From Roseovarius sp. ZX-A-9 (GTDB taxonomy: Bacteria > Pseudomonadota > Alphaproteobacteria > Rhodobacterales > Rhodobacteraceae), in the NCBI RefSeq assembly GCF_028369135.1, contig NZ_JAPWHW010000009.1:120190-184189 (forward strand): a DNA stretch of 64,000 nt, written 5' to 3'. The notes under the pieces are model-generated. The model did not search any database and was not told the DNA's origin. It worked only from the letters and a program-made list of their open reading frames with translations. Within the stretch, counting starts at the first letter, position 1. Each line of letters starts with the position of its first letter. The translations under genes and the position numbers were made by a program. This document shows, piece after piece, positions 19,915 through 28,771 of the stretch.

Positions 19915-21261
19915 TTAGGCGCCCGGGTTGCACTTACCCAGTTCGCCACCAGCGAACATTGGGTGATCGGGTGCGTATTCGACCTGTGCCCGCGGTGTGA
20001 CCTCGACGATTTCCAGCGTGTCGTACTGGTTGGTCGGGTTCTCTTTGCCTTTCATGACCAGCACATCCTTGAAGCACTGGTGATCTGCGCCACGGTAGGT
20101 GGTGGGACCATTGCCCAGACCGTCGAAGTCAAAGTCTTCGAGGGCTTCGACGACGCCGCAGGGGTTGAAGGTGCCAGCACGTTCGCAGGCATCCGCATAG
20201 AGCAGGGTCTGCACATAGCAGGTGTGCGCCGAGTTGGACGGCGGACGGCCGTACTTTTCGCCGAACGACTTGGTGAACGCCTTGGAGCCTTCGTCCTGCA
20301 ACTGCCAGTTCCAGTTCATCGAGCCGATAACGCCTTTAACGTTGTCGCCTGCACCGGCGGCCATCAGTTCCGAGTAGAGCGGAACGACGATCTCGAAGTT
20401 CTTGCCATTCACCTGCTTGCTCAGCAGGTCGAATTCGATGGCGTTGGACAGCGAGTTCACCATGTTCCCGCCGTAGTGGTTCAGAACCAGAACGTCGGCG
20501 CCCGAGTTCAGAACCGGCGCGATGTAGGACGAGAAGTCCGTGGAGGCCAGCGGTGTCAGGACGTTGTTGACGGTTTCCCAGCCGATGGCTTCGGTCGCGG
20601 CTGCGATCGATTCCTGCTGAGTCCAGCCCCATGTGTAGTCAGCGGTCAGGTGATAGGCGCGGCGGTCCGAGCCGTAGGCATTTTTAAGCACGGGTGCCAA
20701 TGCCGCGGCGGACATGTAACCGTTAAAGAAGTGACGGAAGCCGTTGGCTTTCTTGTCTTTCCCGGTCGTGTCGTTGGAGTGGGTGAGACCGGCCATGAAA
20801 ATCACGCCCGCGTCTTGGCACAGACCCTGAACAGCGACAGCTACGCCCGAGGACGAACCGCCGTTGATCATGATCGCGCCGTCTTTTTCGATCATCGACT
20901 TGGCCGATGCGCGTGCGGCGTCTGATTTTGTCTGGGTGTCACCGGACACGAAGGTGACCTTCTTGCCCAGGATGCCGTTCCCTTTCAGCGCTTTGGAGCT
21001 GAAAGTGTTCAACATGCCGCCGTCACCTTCTCCGTTGAGGTGCTGGACCGCAAGTTCCTGCGCGCGCAACTCGTCCAGGCCTTCTTCGGCATAGGGGCCG
21101 GTTTGCGGCACGTTGAAGCCCAGCGTCACGGTGCTGCCGGAGGGGGCGTTGGTGTAGCCGGAATGCGAGGCCGCGCTCAGATAAGTCGGCAGCGCGAGGC
21201 CTGCCCCGGCGGCGGCACTGGTTTTCAGCAGGCCCCGACGTGTGAAATTGGATTTGGACAT
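19915..21261 (-). CDS. Tat-exported ABC transporter substrate-binding protein, Peripla_BP type
   Basis: A 448-residue periplasmic binding protein. It starts MSKSNFTRRGLLKTSAAAGAGLALPTY, a twin-arginine signal, unlike the usual Sec signal of LivJ/K. The mature part has the Peripla_BP_6 fold hallmarks: VTLGFNVPQTGPYAEEGLDELRAQELAV near the start, MINGGSSSGVAVAV and HLTADYTWGWTQQES. Six or so cysteines are present, more than usual. It heads the minus-strand operon with livH/M/G/F-like genes and acs. Its relatives are annotated as binding amino acids, urea or aromatic and carboxylic acids; with acs beside it a carboxylate is a reasonable guess, not a fact. Confidence 0.9.
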   Translation of the reverse strand: MSKSNFTRRGLLKTSAAAGAGLALPTYLSAASHSGYTNAPSGSTVTLGFNVPQTGPYAEEGLDELRAQELAVQHLNGEGDGGMLNTFSSKALKGNGILGKKVTFVSGDTQTKSDAARASAKSMIEKDGAIMINGGSSSGVAVAVQGLCQDAGVIFMAGLTHSNDTTGKDKKANGFRHFFNGYMSAAALAPVLKNAYGSDRRAYHLTADYTWGWTQQESIAAATEAIGWETVNNVLTPLASTDFSSYIAPVLNSGADVLVLNHYGGNMVNSLSNAIEFDLLSKQVNGKNFEIVVPLYSELMAAGAGDNVKGVIGSMNWNWQLQDEGSKAFTKSFGEKYGRPPSNSAHTCYVQTLLYADACERAGTFNPCGVVEALEDFDFDGLGNGPTTYRGADHQCFKDVLVMKGKENPTNQYDTLEIVEVTPRAQVEYAPDHPMFAGGELGKCNPGA

Positions 21262-21390
21262 GTAGATCCTCCCTTAAAGAATTCATGGGGAGGGACTCCC
21301 TTGCGCCTCCCCAAACAGCACAAGTGTGCAAATATAGTATGCCACGGTTTAAGAAAATTTCTCAACAACCGCCTTGAATAGCACGATAAT

Positions 21391-21432
21391 TTTGTAAAAA
21401 ACTGAACAGAAACATGGCGGAAGTTGTAAAAA
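21391..21432. promoter_or_regulatory. Direct repeat TTGTAAAAA, possible operator in divergent promoter
   Basis: The nonamer TTGTAAAAA occurs at 21392-21400 and again at 21424-21432, three helical turns apart, in the AT-rich 218-base gap between the binding-protein gene and the ScfR-type regulator gene. TTTGTAAA (21391-21398) is one base from the TTTGCAAA half-site known for PccR, a relative of that regulator. Autoregulation and control of the transporter operon are plausible. Confidence 0.3.
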
Positions 21433-21479
21433 TAATTTCACACTGTTAGGAAAGACATTGAAACAATAGGGAAAATGCC

Positions 21480-22778
21480 GTGGCGGAAAGCACCATCACT
21501 GGCACGCGGATTCGCGAAAGACGCGTGGAGCGGGGGATCAAGCAGACAGAGCTGGCTGCGATGGTCGAAATCTCGCCGTCCTATCTCAACCTGATCGAAC
21601 ATAACCGGCGCAGAATCGGCGGCACATTGCTCTTGCGCATCGCACGGGCGCTGAAAGTCGAGCCGCAGGTACTCAGCCATGGTGCGGAAGCCGCGCTGAT
21701 CGGGGGCTTGCGCGAGGCCGCCGGCGATGGGTCTGCTGCCGCCGCAGAACGGGACCGGCTGGAAGAGTTCGCAGGGCGTTTTCCGGGGTGGGCCCAGACG
21801 CTGGTGGACAGCTTTCGCCACGGCGAAGAAATGGAACGCATGGTGCAGACGCTCACCGACCGTCTGGCGCATGATCCGCATCTGGCGGAGTCGATCCACG
21901 AGGTGCTCTCGGTGGTTGCCGCGATCCGCTCGGCGGCGTCGATTCTGGTGGAAACGCCGGAGCTGGAGCAGAAATGGCAGGCGCGGTTCCACCGCAATAT
22001 CGACGAAGACAGCAAGCGGCTGGCCGATGGGGCAAAATCCCTCGTGCGATACCTCGACGCCACGCCGGGATCCGAGGCCGATATCCGCTCGCCGCAGGAC
22101 GAACTGGATCAGTTCCTCTCCGAGAACCAGTTCAACTTTGCCACTTTGGAGACGGGCGGCGCGGAGGCCGTTGATGCTGTGCTTGAGGCCGATACGATCC
22201 TGAGCTTGCCCACTGCGCGCGAACTGGTGCGCGCGTTTCTGGAGCAATACCAACGCGACGCCCTACGCCTGCCGCGCGCCTTGCTTGAGCAGGCATTGGA
22301 CCGTGTCGGGCTCGACCCATTGGCGATAGCTGAGGACGTTCAACAGGATCTGCCGTGTGTTTTTCGATGCCTTGCCAGCTTGCCCGCCGATGTTGCGGGG
22401 CCCATCGGGCTGGTGGTCTGCGACGGTTCCGGCGCGATGCTGACGCGCAAGCCGCTCGATGGCTTTTCGGTGTCGCGCCCGTCCGGGGCCTGTCCGCTCT
22501 GGCCGATCTACCGGGTGCTCACGCAACCCGGCGTTCCGCTGCGTATGCGGGTGCTCCAGCCGGATCGCGATGCGCGCCCGGTCACCGCTCTGGCCGTAAC
22601 CGAGCAGATTGGTCCGGCTCGTTATAACGAGCCGCCGCTAGTGCGTGCCTACATGCTCCTGCTGCCGGAGCCGGAGAGCGAGGATGCGCCATCGCTGGTC
22701 GGAACCAGCTGCCGCATCTGCCCGCGTCAGGACTGCATTGCCCGGCGCGAGCCGTCAGTGATGCAAGAGGGGTTTTGA
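21480..22778 (+). CDS. XRE-family regulator with short-chain acyl-CoA-responsive C-terminus (ScfR type)
   Basis: A 432-residue DNA-binding protein. Residues 8-65 form a helix-turn-helix (GTRIRERRVERGIKQTELAAMVEISPSYLNLIEHNRRRIGG). A long central region carries no visible HEXXH metal site, although many relatives have an IrrE-like domain there. The C-terminus (GPIGLVVCDGSGAMLTRKPLDGF, GACPLWPIYRVLTQPG, CRICPRQDCIARREP) matches the ScfR domain found in RamB, PccR and CcrR. Those proteins control acetate, propionyl-CoA and crotonyl-CoA metabolism. The start is GTG 21480 with AGGGA upstream. Divergent from the acs-ABC operon and first in the operon with the response regulator and SLC5-kinase. Confidence 0.82.
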   Translation: MAESTITGTRIRERRVERGIKQTELAAMVEISPSYLNLIEHNRRRIGGTLLLRIARALKVEPQVLSHGAEAALIGGLREAAGDGSAAAAERDRLEEFAGRFPGWAQTLVDSFRHGEEMERMVQTLTDRLAHDPHLAESIHEVLSVVAAIRSAASILVETPELEQKWQARFHRNIDEDSKRLADGAKSLVRYLDATPGSEADIRSPQDELDQFLSENQFNFATLETGGAEAVDAVLEADTILSLPTARELVRAFLEQYQRDALRLPRALLEQALDRVGLDPLAIAEDVQQDLPCVFRCLASLPADVAGPIGLVVCDGSGAMLTRKPLDGFSVSRPSGACPLWPIYRVLTQPGVPLRMRVLQPDRDARPVTALAVTEQIGPARYNEPPLVRAYMLLLPEPESEDAPSLVGTSCRICPRQDCIARREPSVMQEGF

Positions 22779-22851
22779 CAGGCCCGGCCTGTTGCCGGAT
22801 AGTGACCCGGGTCTGCGTGTGCAGCAAGGGCTTGAGGGGGGACGGGATCAG

Positions 22852-23220
22852 ATGGCCAGACGGGTTCTGCTGATTGAGGACGAACCGAACATCATAGAAG
22901 CGATCAGCTTCATCCTGTCGCGGGACGGGTGGGATGTGAAATCCCATTCCAATGGACATGATGCGATGGAGATCGTGCGTGCGCGGCGTCCCGATGTGAT
23001 CATCCTCGACGTGATGTTGCCGGGGCGCAGCGGTTTTGACATCCTCGCGGATATCCGTGCCGATCCCGATCTGGGCAAGGTGCCTGTATTGATGCTCACG
23101 GCGCGTGGTCAGCAAAAAGACCGCGAAATGGCCGAGCGCGCAGGCGCAACCCACTACATGACCAAGCCGTTTTCGAATGCCGAAGTGTTGGATGTGGTGC
23201 GTAGCCTGGTGGGCTCATGA
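22852..23220 (+). CDS. Receiver-only response regulator (CheY-like)
   Basis: A 122-residue stand-alone receiver domain. The acidic pocket (Glu9, Asp10), phospho-acceptor Asp53 in IILDVMLPG, Thr83 and Lys105 (YMTKPF) are all present, so it should be phosphorylated normally. It has no output domain. ATG 22852 is preferred over an upstream start because of the adjacent purine-rich GAGGGGGGACGGG. The stop overlaps the next gene's start (ATGA). The likely phosphodonor is the SLC5-histidine kinase encoded two genes downstream; the absence of an effector domain suggests action through protein contact or a phosphorelay. Confidence 0.9.
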   Translation: MARRVLLIEDEPNIIEAISFILSRDGWDVKSHSNGHDAMEIVRARRPDVIILDVMLPGRSGFDILADIRADPDLGKVPVLMLTARGQQKDREMAERAGATHYMTKPFSNAEVLDVVRSLVGS

Positions 23221-23546
23221 CCGAAGAACCACAGGACGAAATACCCGGAGAAGTCACGCGCGCCGTTTTTTACGAGCGGCGCACATATCGTCGTCGGCGC
23301 ATGGTCGATGCGACGCGTCTTTTGCCGATCCTTGGGGTTGTCCTGTTTCTGATACCGCTTCTCTGGCAGGGGGAAGAAGGCGCGCGCACGACAGATGTCA
23401 TGATCTACATCTTTGGCATCTGGGCATTGCTGGCGGGGCTGTCAGGGCTGGTGTCGCGCGATTTGGGGCGCGACCGATCCGGGAGCGACAGCGAAGCCGT
23501 CGCTGATGTTGATGCCCTGGAGACGCCGGGTGGAGAGGGCAGATGA
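23217..23546 (+). CDS. Small two-helix membrane protein, unknown function
   Basis: A 109-residue protein with a basic N-terminal part (YERRTYRRRRMVDATR) and two hydrophobic segments (LLPILGVVLFLIPLLW, then VMIYIFGIWALLAGLSGLVS). It ends with an acidic cytosolic tail. I recognise no family. It overlaps the response regulator upstream and the SLC5-kinase downstream by four bases each, so its production is tied to the two-component pair. It could be an accessory subunit of the kinase. Confidence 0.75.
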   Translation: MTEEPQDEIPGEVTRAVFYERRTYRRRRMVDATRLLPILGVVLFLIPLLWQGEEGARTTDVMIYIFGIWALLAGLSGLVSRDLGRDRSGSDSEAVADVDALETPGGEGR

Positions 23547-26227
23547 CGACGCCTAACCTGCTGGTTCTCGTCTGCATTCTCTATGTGACCTTCCTTTTTG
23601 CCGTCGCCTTTGCTGCGGATCGTGCCGCCCTGAAGGGACGCGGCACCTGGCTGCGTTCGCCGCTGATCTACACGCTGTCGCTGTCGATCTACTGCACTGC
23701 ATGGACATTCTACGGCGCAGTCGGCTACGCGGCGCGCTCGGGGCTGGAGTTCGTGACGATTTACTTAGGCCCGACGCTGGTGATGATCGGTTGGTGGTGG
23801 ACGCTGCGCAAGATGGTGCGCATCGGACGCAGCCAGCGGATCACGTCGATTGCCGACATGATTTCATCGCGCTACGGCAAATCGAACACGCTCGCGGTTT
23901 TCGTCACGCTGATCGCGGTGGTCGGCACGACCCCCTATATCGCGCTGCAATTGCAATCCGTGACGCTGTCCTTCGCGGCCTTCTCGAAGGTTGATCCGAC
24001 GCTTACCTCGGTCGTCAGGCTGCGGTCGACCGGGCTCTATGTGGCAATCGGCCTGGCGGTCTTTACCATCCTTTTCGGCACTCGCAACGTTGATGCGAAC
24101 GAAAGGCATCACGGCGTGGTGATGGCTATCGCGCTAGAGGCTGTGGTCAAGCTTTTTGCCTTGCTGGCGGTCGGTGTCTTTGTCGTCTGGGGGCTGGGCG
24201 ACGGGATCAGCAACACGCTGGACGTGATCGACGCGTCCAAGATCGCAGAGTGGGATGTGCCCGGCGGTCGCTGGGCCGGGCTTACGATGCTGTCGGCGGC
24301 GGCTTTCATCTGTCTGCCGCGCATCTTTCAGGTGATGGTGGTCGAGAACGAAGACGAAGGCCACCTGCGTACCGCCACTTGGGCCTTCCCCGTCTACCTC
24401 ATGCTGATGAGCCTTTTTGTCATTCCCATCGCCGCCGTCGGGCTAAAGTTGATGCCGAGCGATGCCAACCCGGATCTCTTTGTGCTGACGCTGCCGTTGC
24501 TGGCGGGCGAGGACTCCTTGGCGATCCTGTCCTTCCTTGGTGGCTTTTCGTCGGCCACGTCGATGGTCATCGTTGCGGCGATTGCGCTGTCGACGATGGT
24601 GTCGAACCATATCGTCATGCCGATCTGGCTGCGGATGAGGGGCGGCACTGCCATGGTGGCGGGCGACGTGCGCGATGTGGCGCTGCTGGCGCGGCGGCTG
24701 TCGATCGCGGGTGTCGTGATGCTGGGATACCTGTACTTCCGCCTGTCGGGCGCGGGCACCGCGTTAGCGGCGATCGGGCTGGTTTCCTTCGTCGGCTTGT
24801 CGCAGTTCCTGCCTGCGTTGATGGGCGGCCTGTTCTGGCGTGGCGCGACGCGCATGGGGGCGCTGGCGGGGCTTTCGGTCGGTTTTCTGCTCTGGCTCTA
24901 CTGCCTCTTCCTGCCCAGCTTCGGCCCCGGCGTCCTGCTGCCGGTGTCGGTGATCGAGCATGGGTTGCTGGGGCAATCGTGGCTGCGTCCACAGGCGCTC
25001 TTCGGGGCGCAGGGCATGGACAAGGTCGTGCATGCGGTCATGTGGTCGATGTTGCTGAACTGTGCCGCCTTCCTTCTGGTGTCGCTGCTGACCTTCCCCA
25101 AGCCGGTCGAGCGGCTGCAGGGCGCGCAGTTCGTGAATGTCTTTGATCACTCCAGCCGCCCGGGTAGCTGGACCGGCGGGCTGGCGCAGTCCGAAGACCT
25201 GCTGATCATGACCCAGCGGATCATGGGCGCGACCGAGGCGCAGGCGCTCTTTTCGGGCATGGCCCGCAAGCAGGGTCTGACAGGATATCTGCCTGAACCC
25301 TCGACAGAGTTTCTGGGCGTGCTGGAGCGTGAGCTGTCGGGTTCGGTCGGTGCGGCGACCGCACATGCGATGATCAGCCAGATCGTCGGACGGGCGACGG
25401 TGTCGGTCGAGGATCTGCTGGCGGTGGCGGATGAGGCTGCGCAGATCATGGAGTATTCCAGCCGGTTGGAAGCGAAATCGGCCGAGCAGGCCCGCACCGC
25501 TCGGCAATTGCGCGAAGCAAACGACAAGCTGACCAAGCTCTCGGTGCAAAAGGATTCCTTCCTCAGCCAGGTGAGCCATGAATTGCGCACCCCGATGACA
25601 TCTATCCGCGCCTTTTCCGAGATTTTGCGCGATGCAGGTGGCCTGAACCCCGAGGAGCAGCAGAAGTATTCCTCCATCATCTATGATGAGTCGCGCCGTC
25701 TGACGCGGCTGCTTGACGATCTGCTGGATCTCAGCGTGCTGGAAAGCGGACAGGTCACGCTGAACATGCAGCTGGGTCTGCTGTCCGATATGCTGGACCG
25801 TGCCGTGGCGGCCACCGGCGGGACCGTCGACGGTTTTCGCATCGAGCGCGATCTGCCCTCCGAGCAGATCGTGCTCAACACCGATGTCGACCGGCTCAGC
25901 CAGGTTTTCATCAACCTGATCGCCAATGCGCATAAATATTGCGATGCCGACCAGCCGGTGCTGCGGATCGAGGTGCGGTCGGCGGGCGATAAGCTCGAGA
26001 TCGATTTTGCCGATAATGGCACCGGCATTCAGATGGCCGATCAGACGGTGATTTTCGAGAAATTCGCGCGTATCGGCGTCTCCAGGGCGGCGGGGGCTGG
26101 GCTTGGCCTGGCGATCTGCCGCGAGATCATGGCTCGGTTGGGCGGTGAAATCAGCTATGTGCCCGGCCAGAGCGGTGCAGCCTTTCGCGTGACCTTGCCG
26201 CAAGAAATGTGCATGGCCGCGCATTGA
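23543..26227 (+). CDS. SLC5 (sodium:solute symporter)-histidine kinase fusion, CbrA/CrbS-like
   Basis: An 894-residue sensor kinase. Residues 1 to about 515 form a sodium:solute symporter domain with about 13 helices (SIADMISSRYGKSNTLAVFVTL, GGFSSATSMVIVAAIALSTMVSNH). A linker where relatives carry STAC or PAS modules follows, then a coiled coil (RLEAKSAEQARTARQLREAND). HisKA has phospho-acceptor His679 in SQVSHELRTPM, and HATPase has the N box INLIANAHKYC, DNGTGI and GAGLGLAIC. Relatives CrbS and CbrA control acetate (acs) and carbon/nitrogen use. Here acs lies about 8 kb away, with the ScfR-type regulator and receiver protein between. The full kinase core looks functional. Confidence 0.92.
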   Translation: MTTPNLLVLVCILYVTFLFAVAFAADRAALKGRGTWLRSPLIYTLSLSIYCTAWTFYGAVGYAARSGLEFVTIYLGPTLVMIGWWWTLRKMVRIGRSQRITSIADMISSRYGKSNTLAVFVTLIAVVGTTPYIALQLQSVTLSFAAFSKVDPTLTSVVRLRSTGLYVAIGLAVFTILFGTRNVDANERHHGVVMAIALEAVVKLFALLAVGVFVVWGLGDGISNTLDVIDASKIAEWDVPGGRWAGLTMLSAAAFICLPRIFQVMVVENEDEGHLRTATWAFPVYLMLMSLFVIPIAAVGLKLMPSDANPDLFVLTLPLLAGEDSLAILSFLGGFSSATSMVIVAAIALSTMVSNHIVMPIWLRMRGGTAMVAGDVRDVALLARRLSIAGVVMLGYLYFRLSGAGTALAAIGLVSFVGLSQFLPALMGGLFWRGATRMGALAGLSVGFLLWLYCLFLPSFGPGVLLPVSVIEHGLLGQSWLRPQALFGAQGMDKVVHAVMWSMLLNCAAFLLVSLLTFPKPVERLQGAQFVNVFDHSSRPGSWTGGLAQSEDLLIMTQRIMGATEAQALFSGMARKQGLTGYLPEPSTEFLGVLERELSGSVGAATAHAMISQIVGRATVSVEDLLAVADEAAQIMEYSSRLEAKSAEQARTARQLREANDKLTKLSVQKDSFLSQVSHELRTPMTSIRAFSEILRDAGGLNPEEQQKYSSIIYDESRRLTRLLDDLLDLSVLESGQVTLNMQLGLLSDMLDRAVAATGGTVDGFRIERDLPSEQIVLNTDVDRLSQVFINLIANAHKYCDADQPVLRIEVRSAGDKLEIDFADNGTGIQMADQTVIFEKFARIGVSRAAGAGLGLAICREIMARLGGEISYVPGQSGAAFRVTLPQEMCMAAH

Positions 26228-26428
26228 TATGCGTGTCTGATGGCATCAAGCGATGTCGCGAAAATCCTGAAACGCAGCTTTTCCCGAAACGATTTGGTAA
26301 CCGTCCCGGAGGTAGGGTCGCTGCAAAATGCCCACGAGTTTGCAGGGCGGCAGGTCTTTTCGCTTTCTCCGGATCAGGGAAAGCCCGTGAGAGGTCTTGT
26401 AACCTGAGGGAGCGGTAGCGACGGGAGC

Positions 26429-27592
26429 ATGGCAGAGAAAGCAATCAAATCGGTGATGCGACGCATGGCCCGGATAGGGCGGCAGGAACACAGCGCCCGG
26501 ACGATGAGCCCGGCCAAGGCGCTGCGTCTGTCGCTTGCCCGAGCAGCGGACAAGCTATTTGATCTGCCGCTGACCGTGACAGCGATCGAGCAGGACGACA
26601 TTTCCCATGCCGATCTGGCGGCTGAATTGGGGGAGGGCGGCTTGCTTGTCCTGCTGGACGGGGCGGCGGGTGAGGGCGGTGCGATGCGGCTTGATCCCGG
26701 GTTGCTGACCGCGCTGGTCGAGATGCAGACCACCGGTCACGTCAGCGGCCAGTGCGATGCCACACGCCGTGTCACGCGGACCGATGCAGCTATGGCGGCA
26801 CCGCTGATTGATGGCACGCTGGAGCGGATCGATGCGTGCATGACGGCGGAGTCGAGCGAGGAATGGGTGGGCGGCTATCGATTCGGTGTCATGATCGACG
26901 ACGCCCGCGCATTGGCGCTGTCGCTGTCCGCGCCGGACTACACCGTGTTTCGCGTGATGCTCGAAATCGGCGCAGAGGCTTGTCCCGCCGCGTTGACGAT
27001 GATCCTGCCATTCGTCGCGCCCGCGCCGCCACAAACCGCCGCGTCGGGTGCCGGTGCTGTTCCGCCGGACACGACATTGGCGCGCGCCGTTCTGGATGCG
27101 CCGGTGGCGCTTCGGGCCGTGCTGGGGCGTATCACCATGCCGCTGGATAAACTCTGCACGCTGAAGGTTGCGGACAGGCTGCCTTTCTCCAGGGATCAGT
27201 TGCTGGATGCGCGGCTTGAGGTGGGGCAGAAACAGCTGGTGGCGCATGCCCGGCTTGGCCAGATGAACGGGGCCCGTGCCGTCCGGCTTGCCTTGCCCGA
27301 CGGCGTTGCCGCAGGTGCGTCGTGTGATCAGCAGGGGCCGGGGGTTGCCGTGATGGACCCGGCGCAACAACCGCCTCGCGCGCTGGTTCGCGATGCCGTT
27401 GCGACAGCAAAGCGCGGCGGGGCCAAGTCTCCGCTGCCCGCCAATAAGCCAGAGGCAGGAGCCGCGCAGGGAACCAAAAAATTGGCAAAGAATGCCACCG
27501 ACCCAGGCGACCAGACCCAGACAGGTGGCGCGGATCCGGCAGCCCTGACACCGGATCTGATGATGGCCGAAGCCACGCAGAAAAAGGGGTGA
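26429..27592 (+). CDS. FliM/FliN family flagellar motor switch-like protein
   Basis: A 387-residue protein. A FliM-like middle part (SLARAADKLFDLPLTVTAIEQDDI, GYRFGVMIDDARALALSLSAPDYTVFRVMLEIG) is followed by a SpoA/FliMN C-terminal fold (LRAVLGRITMPLDKLCTLKVADRLPFSRDQLLDARLEVG) and a Pro/Ala-rich tail of about 90 residues. The N-terminal CheY-binding motif of true FliM is not seen. No flagellar genes adjoin it; it follows the SLC5-kinase by about 200 bases. It could be a rhodobacterial motor-switch variant encoded apart from the main cluster. GGGAG at 26422 supports the start. Confidence 0.75.
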   Translation: MAEKAIKSVMRRMARIGRQEHSARTMSPAKALRLSLARAADKLFDLPLTVTAIEQDDISHADLAAELGEGGLLVLLDGAAGEGGAMRLDPGLLTALVEMQTTGHVSGQCDATRRVTRTDAAMAAPLIDGTLERIDACMTAESSEEWVGGYRFGVMIDDARALALSLSAPDYTVFRVMLEIGAEACPAALTMILPFVAPAPPQTAASGAGAVPPDTTLARAVLDAPVALRAVLGRITMPLDKLCTLKVADRLPFSRDQLLDARLEVGQKQLVAHARLGQMNGARAVRLALPDGVAAGASCDQQGPGVAVMDPAQQPPRALVRDAVATAKRGGAKSPLPANKPEAGAAQGTKKLAKNATDPGDQTQTGGADPAALTPDLMMAEATQKKG

Positions 27593-27689
27593 CGTCGCAT
27601 CTGCCCGATCCCACAACGCCGTGGAACAATCAGGCTTTGAGCGCGGCTCACAAGAGCCCGCCATTCAGGTGTTTGCGAAAGGCCTCAGG

Positions 27690-28553
27690 TCAGAGCTTGT
27701 TGACCGGCACCTTGAGAAAGACGCTGCCGCTTTCGTCTTCGGGCGGCATCTGGCCTGCGCGCATGTTGACCTGAAGCGACGGGATGATCAGCCGGGGCAT
27801 GGCAAGCTGGGCATCGCGGGCATCGCGCATCGCGGTGAACTCGGCCTCGGACACGCCGCCACCGACATGCACGTTGCGCGCCTTCTGCTCACCCACCGTA
27901 CTCTCCCACGCGTAAACGTCGCGGCCGGGGGCCTTATAATCATGTGCGACGAAAATGCGGGTGGCGTCCGGAAGGCTGAGAATTTTCTGGATCGAGGCAT
28001 AAAGCTGCGCCGACGATCCGCCCGGAAAATCGCAGCGCGCCGTGCCGAAATCGGGCATGAACAGCGTATCGCCGACAAACGCCGCATCACCGATCACGTA
28101 AGTCAGGCACGCAGGCGTATGGCCGGGCGTATGCAGCACATCCGCGCGCATCTGTCCGATATGCAGGCTGTCGCCTTCGGAAAAGAGCCGGTCGAATTGC
28201 GAGCCGTCACGCTGAAACTCGGTGCCTTCGTTGAACACCTTGCCGAATGTTTCCTGTACCACGCGGATATTCGCGCCGATCCCGATCTGGCCGCCGACCC
28301 GCTCTTGAATATAGGGGGCCGCCGAAAGGTGATCGGCATGCACATGAGATTCCAGCAGCCAGTGCAGCTCCAGCCCCTCGGCCTCGATATGCGCAATGAT
28401 CCGGTCGGCCGAGGCCGTATCGGTCCGCCCTGAGGCGTAATCGAAATCCAGCACCGGGTCGATCACCGCGCAGGCGCTGCCCGAAGGATCGCGCACGACG
28501 TAAGAGATCGTGTTCGTGGCAGGATCGAAAAAGGCGGTGACATCGGGGGACAC
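27690..28553 (-). CDS. ETHE1-like metallo-beta-lactamase-fold hydrolase (probable persulfide dioxygenase)
   Basis: A 287-residue metal enzyme. The metal-binding motif H70-V-H72-A-D74-H75 (SHVHADHLSA), HTPGHTPAC and FVGDTLFMPDFGTARCDFPGGSSAQLY match the ETHE1/Blh subgroup, which has one catalytic iron and oxidises glutathione persulfide during sulfide detoxification. The C-terminal part (NVHVGGGVSEAEFTAMRDARDAQLAMPRLIIPSLQVN) is also typical. There is no adjacent rhodanese or BigR-like regulator gene in the window. It is read convergently with the FliM-like gene. Confidence 0.85.
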   Translation of the reverse strand: MSPDVTAFFDPATNTISYVVRDPSGSACAVIDPVLDFDYASGRTDTASADRIIAHIEAEGLELHWLLESHVHADHLSAAPYIQERVGGQIGIGANIRVVQETFGKVFNEGTEFQRDGSQFDRLFSEGDSLHIGQMRADVLHTPGHTPACLTYVIGDAAFVGDTLFMPDFGTARCDFPGGSSAQLYASIQKILSLPDATRIFVAHDYKAPGRDVYAWESTVGEQKARNVHVGGGVSEAEFTAMRDARDAQLAMPRLIIPSLQVNMRAGQMPPEDESGSVFLKVPVNKL

Positions 28554-28771
28554 GATTGGGCGTTCTCCTGTAGTTTGCGCGAAGATAACCGTGCAGGCTG
28601 GGCGATGACAAGGTGGCGTTTGCGCGCGTGTTCCGGAGGCTGCGCACTGGCGTCTTGTCGGCGCCGATACCAGCGCGCCCTTGCCAGAGCGCCGGGCTTT
28701 GGTACTAAATGTGGTAGCAGTGGAAAGCTGCGGTCATAGGATGCGGCCTCCGGCGCATCCGGAGCAAAGAG

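Noticed and set aside
19898..19919. Tandem CTAGG-type pentamer repeat next to the binding-protein stop
   Set aside because: Only about three units; probably a slippage product without function of its own.
21480..22778. IrrE-type metallopeptidase domain in the ScfR-type regulator
   Set aside because: Relatives often have one, but no HEXXH-like motif is visible in the central region.
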